64,000 nucleotides of DNA from Diabrotica undecimpunctata (taxonomy: Eukaryota > Arthropoda > Insecta > Coleoptera > Chrysomelidae). Under the pieces are notes generated by a model. It searched no databases. It had not been told where the DNA came from and saw nothing but the letters and a program-made list of their open reading frames with translations. Position numbers and translations under genes: made by a program. The stretch is from assembly GCF_040954645.1 (NCBI RefSeq), contig NC_092810.1, positions 68,074,660 through 68,138,659 on the forward strand, given 5' to 3'. Within the stretch, counting starts at the first letter, position 1. Every line of letters starts with the position of its first letter. This document shows positions 56,170 through 64,000 of the stretch, one piece after another.

Positions 56170-57150
56170 TTTGAATATTTCTGCTCCGGACCGATGAGAA
56201 AACAGTTCTTCCACCAGCGGCAAGGGGCCGCCGAATGATAATTTTAGTAAAGATAATCGAGTCAATGTTCTTGTTGAGGATATCATTGTACATGAAGATA
56301 TTAATATGAGTTTATGTATAAACAATAAAAATAATAATCAATTAAATGAATTATCTGGTACCGATACACTCGACAAAAATAATTAACAAAAAATCAATTA
56401 ACAAATATATTTAAACTTTTGGGACCGTTTCATGTTTTTGTTGAATATTTAGAATTAAATATTGGGAGATTACATCCACTGAAATTAGGTGAAAAGTTAA
56501 TAAATTTAAAAGAGTATGATAAAAATATTATTGAAATTAGTTCGGTTGGTCGCAATCGTATAAAAATCGAACTAAATTCGGGTATTGCCAATAAATTAGT
56601 AAAAGATTCATTCTTTGAAAAGAATAATTTACTTGCATATATTATTCCGGGCCATCTTATAGAAAAACGCGGGTTAGTACGTTACGTCGATACTTTCTAC
56701 AGCAAGGAGGCCCTCCTACAAATGATTAATTCTAGTGTACCTATTAAAAAAGTAAAACGCATGAGTAGAGTTATCCAAAAAGATAACAATATGAAACGTG
56801 TTCCAGTCAAATTGTTATGTTTGAAGGAAAACTTATTCCTCAATTTATTTATATTAATAAAGTTAGATGCCCAGTAGAAACTTATATTAATCCAGTTATG
56901 TAATGTCGTTGTCTCCGATACGGCCATTCCGGCTCACAGCGTAAGCGAAAGAAAAGGTGTAGAAATTGTGGGTCAGAAAATGAATCTGTGTGCGAAGCAT
57001 GCAATATTTTTTGTGTTTATTGCAAAAATAATAGTTACAATTCTACTTATAAGGAGTGTCCAGAATTTAAAAAGCAAACTAGAATCAAAGAAGCTATGTC
57101 TAATTTGAATATATCTTTCAAAGAAGCTGAAAAAATTATTAACTTAAATT
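56170..57150 (+). pseudogene. gag (ORF1) of the I-like element
   Basis: The best open part is 56419-56877: GPFHVFVEYLELNIGRLHPL, KLGEKLINLKEYDKNIIEIS, GRNRIKIELNSGIANKLV, LAYIIPGHLIEKRGLVRYVD, the RRM-like nucleic-acid-binding region of I-type ORF1. After a frameshift near 56875 a cysteine-rich segment follows (CRCLRYGHSGSQ; CRNCGSENESVCEACNIFC; CVYCKN; CPEF), corresponding to two or three CCHC knuckles. It packages element RNA. Broken by stops at both sides. Confidence 0.75.
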
Positions 57151-57597
57151 AAATAATCCGGCCTATTCTAGCCTCATACAAAAAAATAAATTTGCTCCAT
57201 TAATTGATTCAGCTATAGAATTTCCCGCTTTAAAAACTTCTACAGCACAACATCCAGTCCATAATACTTCTTCTAAATCGAACTTTAGGTCAACACATGA
57301 TCACCCATCTTCTCCTAAACCCTTGCAAAAAAAAAGAAAAACTAGTGATTCTTCTCCCAATTTCCCACCCATTAGACGAGAATATAATACTAGCTTTTGT
57401 GCAGGACCGGTCTTCCAGTTTGGAAAAGAGCCGCAGAATGATTTTTCTACACTTAAACATCAATTAATTACCATGTTCCATTATGAATCCATTATCAAAT
57501 AGTAGTTTAAATTTTTAAGATATAGAGTTTGAAAATAAAATTAAAAACATTGTTGATAATATATTTAAAACCTAACAAAACAAAAAAAAACTCAAAG

Positions 57598-58425
57598 ATG
57601 TCCTTTAAACAAAATCTTAAGATTATTCAGTGGAACGCTAGATCTCTTACAGCTAACAAAAATTCTTTTTACCAAATTTTAATGGAGGAAAAGTTTGATA
57701 TTGCAATAATTTCTGAAACATGATATAAGCCTATTGATAACAGTGATAACATTAAGTTTAATAACTTTAACGTCATTGCGGTTAATAGAGATAAAGGTTA
57801 TGGGGGAGTAGCAATTTTCATTTCACATAAAATTATATAGGAAGTCATTCAATTTAATCATAATTTTAATTGAAAAATTGAAGTTTGTGTAATCAATATC
57901 ATTCTTGGTAACGAAAAACTGGCTATAGTATCTCTATATAAACCCTTCGATGTTAGAGCGAAATCTCAAGACTACATAAATTTATTTAGTCAAATAAAAC
58001 ATGATTGCATAATAGGATGCGACTTTAATGCCCATCACGGCATGTGGGGCTCACCTGCATGCTCACATGATGGCAGGGTCTTGGTGGATACTTTAGATCA
58101 TTTTCCAAACTTGATTGTTATAAACGATGGATCTGTCACAAGGATTTCCCCTTCTGGCCAGGCTAAATCTGCAGTAGATCTAACAATTACTTCATCTAAG
58201 GTATTTTCTACACTTGGTTGGTCTGTTAGTCAGGATACGTATGGATCAGATCATTACCCAATCAGTATTACGCTTAATAACTATTATCACAATGATGCAA
58301 TCACGTCCAAATTATATAGATGGTCTATGAATGAAGCAAATTGGACCTTATATACAGCTGAAATAGAGAAATCATTTTCCACGGCACCAAACTGTTCTAA
58401 TATTCTAATTAAAGGTGATAACTGA
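57598..58425 (+). pseudogene. Endonuclease domain of the I-like element
   Basis: Starts MSFKQNLKIIQWNARSLTAN (catalytic Asn), then FDIAIISET (Glu) followed by an in-frame TGA at 57721-57723. Later blocks are DKGYGGVAIFIS, LAIVSLYKP, IIGCDFNAHHGMWGS (Asp/Asn), SAVDLTITS and YGSDHYPISI (His). Three stops (57721, 57838 and 57871 regions). It ends in the linker at SNILIKGDN then TGA. Confidence 0.8.
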
Positions 58426-58431
58426 GATTCT

Positions 58432-59840
58432 TTGAAGCAGTGTCTTGTAATACCTATCCCAAAAGCTAATGATCCCAATGTCTTAAGACCCATATCTCTT
58501 ATGTCATGTATATTGAAAACATTTGAACGAATCATGAAAAATCGATTAGAATGGTGGATGGAAAGTAACAACCTTTACCCAGACGGTCAGCTTGGGTTTC
58601 GTAGAGGGAAAGGAACTATGGATTGCATTTCACACTTAGCAACCGATATCCAGTTAACTTATTCTAAAAACCAATACACAGCTGCTTTATTTGTGGACAT
58701 TTCTGGTGCATATGATAACGTTATTCTCGACCTTCTGCTTGATCAATTTGCTAAATTAGGAGTGCCTAGTAAATGTGCTTATGTCCTAGTCAATCTATTT
58801 ACAAATAATAGACAAGTCCATATTCGTTTAAATAATTCACTGATTGGTCCAAGGATAGTTAACAAAGGGTTACCTTAGGACTCAGTTCTTAGTCGCTTAT
58901 TATTTAACTTGTATTCATTAAACTTACATACTATGGGAATGCAGTGTAACATTTTACAAAATGCTGATGACTTCTGTTTTTATGTTGAGAAAAAAACTTT
59001 TCAACAATGTGTTAATGCCCTTAAAGTAAATATGTCTTATTGCAAAAAGTATTTTGATGGTCATGGGCTTAACATCTCACCTAAGAAGTCAGGTGTAGTA
59101 TTTTTTTCGAGACACAGGTTACCCAAAAGTTAGTACGTTAAAATTCTCCCAGCTGGAAATTCCTGTATATAACAGTTTTACATACCTAGGTGTTACCGTG
59201 GATTCAAAATTAACCGGGAACGAGCATATTAATAATTGCATTACCAAATGTGAAAAAAACCTTAATATGCTTAAGGCCGTTAATCGATACGATTGGGGAG
59301 CAGACCCGAAAATAAACTTATTATTTTACAGAGCATACACCCGATCAATTTTGGACTATGGAAGCTTTTTCTATGGATCAGCGACAAAATCTCGTTTGAT
59401 TAAATTGGATGGAATACAATACAAAGCTTTAAGGTTACTCCTAGGAGCTCTCAAATCTACTCCCACACCAAACCTTTTGGCAGAATGTAACGAGCCACCT
59501 TTACATTTAAGACGTCTATTTTTGGCAGAAAAATGTATTCTTAAATGCCAGTTTAATAATCAAAACAGCTTATTACAAAAAATATCTTGTCTCTCTGTTG
59601 AAAATCTAACAAACAAATGGTGGGCAAATAAAAACTCTCCAAATCTAGCTGTTGCTTTTCCCAATTTATCACAATATTCATTCAATGGAGAAGGGATTCC
59701 ATTATTTGGCTCCAATTATGACATACTATATGAATATAATCCTGCTGTAGTAATTCCTTCATCTATTTCAATTGTTTACGAAGATTTAGTAGTACAGAAC
59801 AAGCTGGAAGACTGTAACCATTCTTGTAAAATTATACCGA
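58432..59840 (+). pseudogene. Reverse transcriptase of the I-like element
   Basis: Fingers: KQCLVIPIPKANDPNVLRPI, SLMSCILKTFERIMKNRLEW, LGFRRGKGTMDCISHLA. Palm: TAALFVDISGAYDNVIL with the first Asp, VNKGLP then TAG, catalytic box LQNADDFCFYV, where ADD is preserved but the aromatic residue is Asn, and GLNISPKKSGVVFFS. After a frameshift near 59130 the thumb continues in 59198-59884: NLNMLKAVNRYDWGADPK, RSILDYGSFFYGSATKS and LRLLLGALKSTPTPNLL. Inactive. Confidence 0.85.
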
Positions 59841-60636
59841 TGGCTCAAAATCGCATGCTGGTGTTGGCTGTGCCATTTACATAGACAATATTCAGGTTAT
59901 TTTCAGTACAAATTAAAATCAGATTGCTCAATATTCACAGCTGAATTGTCCAACCATTGTCAAGGCGTTGGATTCGATAATTAATAGCACATTATATTTC
60001 GAACGATATATAATTTTATCTGACTCACAGTCCGTAATCCTCGCATTAAGACACTTCTCTGGACACATATATACCAACAGACTAATTGTAGATGCGCTTG
60101 AAAAGCTAAGGATTTTAACTTCTTTAAAAAGAATTGTTAACTTTGTGTGGCTTAAAGGTCACTCTAATATTCCAGGCAATGAAAAAGTAGACCATTTGGC
60201 CAAAGACGCTACTTTAGTGGTTATAGAGTACAACGAGTTGTCCAAATGGGATATAGTTTCAGCTAGGAAGAAACATGTTAGACTTAACTGGGAAATTGAG
60301 TGGAAATCCTTTACTAACAGTAGCAAAAATACATACTGCAGTATATATCCAACTCTTCCATCTACTCCCCCAAATGACAGAAGCCCCATCTCTCGGAAAA
60401 TTTATACTATGTACGTTAGATGCCTTTTTGGACATGCTACAGTAAACGCTTACCTATATAAAATAAAACTTTCCGAAACTGATATATGTAAATGTAATGG
60501 CAATTATGACGACCTTAACCACTGGATGTTTCAATGTCGGTATAATCAAGAAGCCAGTGTGAGAAGGAAGTGTAGGAGATTGTTTTTACGTATTAAACCA
60601 ATTGTCTGGCTAAATAGGTCTAAGGCCAAAACCTAA
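59840..60636 (+). pseudogene. RNase H and C-terminal domain of the I-like element
   Basis: YTDGSKSHAGVGCAIYID (first Asp) reads in a frame different from the preceding thumb, so a frameshift lies near 59830. A damaged segment (59890-59965) covers the Glu helix. 59968-60636 reads YIILSDSQSVILAL (second Asp), NFVWLKGHSNIPGNEKVDHL (His/Asp) and, at the end, ICKCNGNYDDLNHWMFQCRY, a C-C-H-C cluster common at ORF2 ends. RNase H would degrade the RNA strand after copying. Confidence 0.85.
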
Positions 60637-61337
60637 GGTCAAAAAAAAAACATTTCCATTAATATTATTGATATTTTTGATGAGTGTATAAGAATGTCCA
60701 ACTTTCATATCAGCTCTTAGGTTTAGTTGGTAAGCCTAAACGTTTTTTACCCTATAGTACAGTATTGCCCAAAATAAAGAGTACTGAAACTGAAACATAG
60801 ATGTCTCTTGGTGCTCGCTGTCATATTCAAATTAACTAGTATAGACCTGTCAAGTAATTTTTAACAATTAATTATTAAGGCCTAATTGTTAAAAATGGTG
60901 TTAAGTACAGAGGAGAAAGTGTTTCTTGTGGAGCATTATTTTCGCTCATACGGAATCGGCCGACGTAATAGTGCAAATCTGCAATACGTGTGTGATCAAT
61001 TCACACAACCGTTTAATAAACGTTCTCCAAGTAATGCTGTAATTTTGAAGGTTGTTAAAAAGTTTAGAAATACGGTAATGTATTGGCCAACAAAAAGAAA
61101 ACTCAGGGCGTCCCAGGGCAGTTAACAACAACGATAACCATGAACGTGTTTTTAAGCGAATCTTGGAAAATCCGAAAGCCAGACAAGAACAGCGTTGCAT
61201 CTTGGCTAAAACGAACTTCCTTGCAAAGAATCCTGAAGGAGCTGGATGCATTTTCTTATGTGATTCAGGTACATCAACAATTACATCCCAGGAATTATCA
61301 CAGTAGAGTGGAATATTGTGCCAGAATTCTTGCATTA

Positions 61338-63934
61338 GGGGAAGGTGGTAAACAGTGAGACGCGGTACACAGTAAGACAACCAATTTAAATTCAAAAGTT
61401 TTCTTCCATTTGCGTCGCCAATCTACTTAAGGGCTATTACATCACAGATGTCACTACTATTGTTATTTGTGCAATAGGGTGTATAGTGTAAATGTGTTAA
61501 ACTAAAACGTGTTTTTGATAGTATAAAGTTACATTTCAACCAATATTCAGAGAAATATTTTACTGAAACTGTAAGCAGGTATTGAGTGATCTCAGCTGAA
61601 TATTGGCGGATCAGGTGTTGTGAACAAGGTACGTTGTTGTTTATAACTTATAACTTGTTCTTTTTCAGAATGGTAAGTTTTAAAATAGCGTCCAACAGTA
61701 CACAGTGAGACAAGCATTACTGGTACATAGTGGGACTGTCTCACTGTGTACCACAAATGAATATTAATACAATTACCTGAATATAATGATACCGTTTTTG
61801 TTGCAGATGCTTAGAAAACTTAACGTTCCACGCAAAATTGGCAAGACGTCTGCTGAACAGATGTCCGATGCTGTTAATGCTATAATGATATGTTCATTAA
61901 GACAAGCCGCACAACAATTTGATGTCAAATTTCAAACCCTTCAGAGATATGTGCAGAAGAAAAGAAATAATCCTGAAAAATTACCAATCATTATGCAACC
62001 AAATTATTCAGTGAACAAAATTTTTACAGATGAACAGGAAGATATTCTGTGTAACTACATTAAAACTTTCAGTAATATGGCGTACGGCCTAACCACCGTA
62101 GCTGTAAGACGCATCGCATTTGACGTAGCTAAAGTAAACAAATTGAAGGTACCAAAATCATGGAAAGAACGTAGAATGGCCCGTATCGACTGGCTTCGTG
62201 CATTTATGAAAAGAAAAAAATTGAGCATACGACAACCTGAGGCATGTAGCTTGGCACGCTTAACTTCTTTCAGCCGACACAACGTTCAGCTGTTTTTTGA
62301 TAATCTTCAAAACATCCTAAACAAATATCCTATTTTAATTGAGAGTTCACGTATTTTTAATCTTGATGAGACTATCACAAAAATTGTCCACGACCCCAAA
62401 AAAGTTGTGACTGAAAAAGGCATTAAACAAGTAAATAACTGCACTAGTTGTGAATATGATGTACTAGTTACCACCTGTTGTATAATATCCGCCCTTGGCA
62501 CATACTTGGGACTAGCTAATCCTTCAGGCTGGATGACAGCAGAACTTTTTTTACAAGTATTAGAACATTTTATCAAATACAGCAGCAGTTCCAAAGAAAA
62601 TCCGTCGCTGCTAATATTTAATAATCACGAGAGCCACGTAACAGTGGAAGTAATCATGAAGGCTCGAGAAGCAGGTATCCATATTTTGACGTTGCCCCCA
62701 CATTGTAGCAACAAACTCCAGCCCATAGATGTGGCTCTCTTTGGGCCTTTCAAGGCATATTATAATGCTGCATGTGAGGCGTGGCTACTGAATCATCCAG
62801 GAGCGCCCATCATAATATACAATATCGCTGAGTTGGTTGGTACAGCACACGATAAAGCTCTCGTACCTCAAAATATTCGGTCAGGCTTTGAAAAAACAGG
62901 GATATGTCCCTTCAATCCAAATGTTTTAAGAGAGAGCGACTTTCTTGGATTTGCAGTGACAGATCGTCCCATGAAAATTGTAGAAGAGGAGTCTTTCAAT
63001 AACGTCCTTCCAGGACCATCGGCTGTAAACTCTGTTCCTCTAGACCCAAGTACTGAAACACCCTCTAGAACTACCAAATAAAATAAAAATTACATTTCAC
63101 CAGAGATGTTGCAAGCATATCGTAAGGCCAAGGCAAGAAAAGTTAATAGGAAGCCGAGATAGAAGAAGAAAAGTAGGATGCTAACAAGCACGCCTGAGAA
63201 AGATGAGCTCGAAAACGGAACCAGTTGGTTTCTTCGACAATGAAACAGACGTTACACGTGTTATGTGGATATTGAGAGTTCTTCTGATAAAAGTGAACCA
63301 GTTTTTAATTTGGGAGATAGTGATGATAACGATGATTCTTGGATAGGAGCATTGAATGATGAAGCATTTGACTGCAATTGTGACCCTGTAGAGGGTCACT
63401 ATGTTTTAGTGAGATTCAAAGAAAAGTCCAAAAATATATTTTACGTGGGACTTGTTGTATCGTGCAACAATTCAGAAGTAGAGGTCAATTTTATGCGCAA
63501 AACCAACAAAAAAGGTGCCTCGTGTTTTATATTTTCCACTGTTCCTGATATTGCTTTCATGGAAAAAGAAGACGCCAGATTTGTTCTTCCAAATCCAACG
63601 CCATTTCGCAATAACAAGAGCATGATTGATTATATTGACTATTTTTTTAATTTTTATTATCGAACTATGAAATATATCATGTGTCTCACTGTGTACTAGT
63701 AACATGTCTCAATGTGTACCGGGGGTGGTACACACTGAGACATGTGCAAGGTTGTTTTTAAAGTTACATAACTTTTTTCAGGTTACATAACAAAACTACA
63801 GGCCTTTATATTTGTGGAAGTGATACATAAAATACCAAAAATTATTATGGCTGAAGCTGTCAGTTCTTATCGATGATTAAAAAAATTATACCGCCAATAA
63901 TTCATTTTTTGTCTCACTGTGTATCACCTTCCCC
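61338..63934 (+). mobile_element. Complete pogo/Tigger-type DNA transposon with TA duplication
   Basis: Ends are GGGGAAGGTGGTAAACAGTG on the left and GGGGAAGGTGATACACAGTG inverted on the right, each bordered by TA (61336-61337 and 63935-63936). Excision leaving one TA restores the mariner frame exactly. The element is 2597 bp with one transposase gene (61807-63699, interrupted by stops). A motif CACAGTGAGAC, or its complement, recurs about nine times in the two subterminal regions (61352-61748 and 63683-63921). Confidence 0.92.
61807..63699 (+). pseudogene. pogo/Tigger transposase with three in-frame stops before its C-terminal region
   Basis: ATG at 61807 directly follows TTGCAG. An upstream AATG before GTAAGT (61672) suggests a 5' intron of 135 bp, with the ATG of either exon in frame. 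Domains: psq-like helix-turn-helix (MSDAVNAIMICSLRQAAQQF; FQTLQRYV), CENP-B-like helix-turn-helix (FTDEQEDILCNYIKTFSNM to KLSIRQPEACS), and DDE core: RIFNLDETITKIV (first Asp), LLIFNNHESHVTVEV, where the second catalytic Asp is Asn, and KLQPIDVALFGPFK (third Asp). TAA at 63079, then TAG and TGA, interrupt the same frame, which stays open from 63265 to 63699 with EGHYVLVRFKEKSKNIFYVG, an all-beta C-terminal segment. Dead twice over. Confidence 0.88.
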
Positions 63935-64000
63935 TACAGTATGAAAATCCTGAATTTTTGAAAAATGTATGGTTTTCAGACGAAGCACATTTCCATTTGT

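Larger units (their letters stand above)
56092..60790 (+). mobile_element. I-like non-LTR retrotransposon with RNase H, degenerate
   Basis: One plus-strand element in order: gag with zinc knuckles, apurinic-type endonuclease, reverse transcriptase, RNase H and a C-terminal cysteine/histidine cluster, ending in a 3' untranslated region with an AATAAA signal and a GAAACTGAAAC tail (60784-60796). An ORF1 gag plus RNase H behind the reverse transcriptase places it in the I-group (I/Nimb/Loner-type) rather than jockey or RTE. About 150 codons of linker between endonuclease and reverse transcriptase are deleted. The 5' end and target duplication were not resolved. Confidence 0.8.
60886..64000 (+). 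pseudogene. Mariner-like transposase, split by the pogo/Tigger insertion and cut by the window edge
   Basis: Starts MVLSTEEKVFLVEHYFRSYG at about 60895, an N-terminal helix-turn-helix region, through FTQPFNKRSPSNAVILKVVK and a frameshift near 61085 to RTSLQRILKELDAFSYVIQV and YHSRVEYCARILAL. The pogo/Tigger element (61338-63934) interrupts at a TA. On the other side the reading resumes LQYENPEFLKNVWF then SDEAHFHL (first catalytic Asp) to the window end. Apart from frameshifts it is better preserved than the other mariner copies. The rest of the catalytic domain lies beyond the window. Confidence 0.85.

Overview
This is a stretch of AT-rich animal nuclear DNA, almost certainly from an insect. 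The clues are a ZAD (zinc-finger-associated domain) C2H2 protein split by a short intron, canonical GT-AG introns, a THAP exon, and a very dense load of insect-type transposable elements (RTE-like, R1-like, I-like and jockey/CR1-like non-LTR elements, a Ty3/gypsy element, a Penelope-like element, and mariner/Tc1, pogo/Tigger, hAT, Harbinger and piggyBac DNA transposons). There are no bacterial operons. A large TE-bloated genome such as that of a leaf beetle would fit, but that is inference and the species cannot be read from the sequence.

Host genes are few. (i) A THAP-domain first exon lies at 2748-2824 (+). (ii) Two exons of one minus-strand gene lie at 28338-28520 (start codon exon) and 10615-11817 (large exon). 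Both junctions are phase 0, and they are separated by a 16.5-kb intron packed with retroelements; the protein is proline/serine-rich and only tentatively DENND2-like. (iii) A complete two-exon ZAD/C2H2 zinc-finger gene lies at 32463-33963 (+), and appears intact.

Everything else is mobile DNA, often nested, and in several places the target-site duplication (TSD) can be read directly. From left to right: a mariner relic; a Tc1-like element (1084-2413); a 380-bp foldback (3491-3872); an R1-like element split by an RTE-like element that is itself split by a second RTE-like element (4287-8778); a tRNA-derived SINE (9985-10267); a MITE-like inverted-repeat element holding an RTE-like copy that holds another RTE-like copy with an intact reverse transcriptase ORF (12455-16886); a run of degenerate RTE-like and jockey/CR1-like fragments (16966-24960); an inverted pair with hammerhead-like motifs (25114-25637); a piggyBac 3' half (27079-27892); a Harbinger relic whose MADF-like gene is broken by a hAT element (29334-31330); a mariner relic broken by a full-length RTE-like element (34388-38046); Penelope-like coding relics beside a canonical hammerhead ribozyme motif (41290-42491); a Tigger relic inside a TA microsatellite (43796-44974); a full-length but broken Ty3/gypsy element with two LTRs inserted in an RTE-like copy (45245-54010); an I-like element with RNase H (56092-60790); and a mariner copy split by a complete pogo/Tigger element with TA duplication (60886-64000).

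Twelve long (TA)n arrays punctuate the window and often abut element ends. The least ordinary items are the gypsy element (SAP domain at the start of gag; an extra CCCH-finger-like region in frame behind the pol stop), the pogo element's repeated subterminal motif, the set of hammerhead-like loci, and the completely unexplained blocks 38453-39471, 39849-41239 and 54011-56091.
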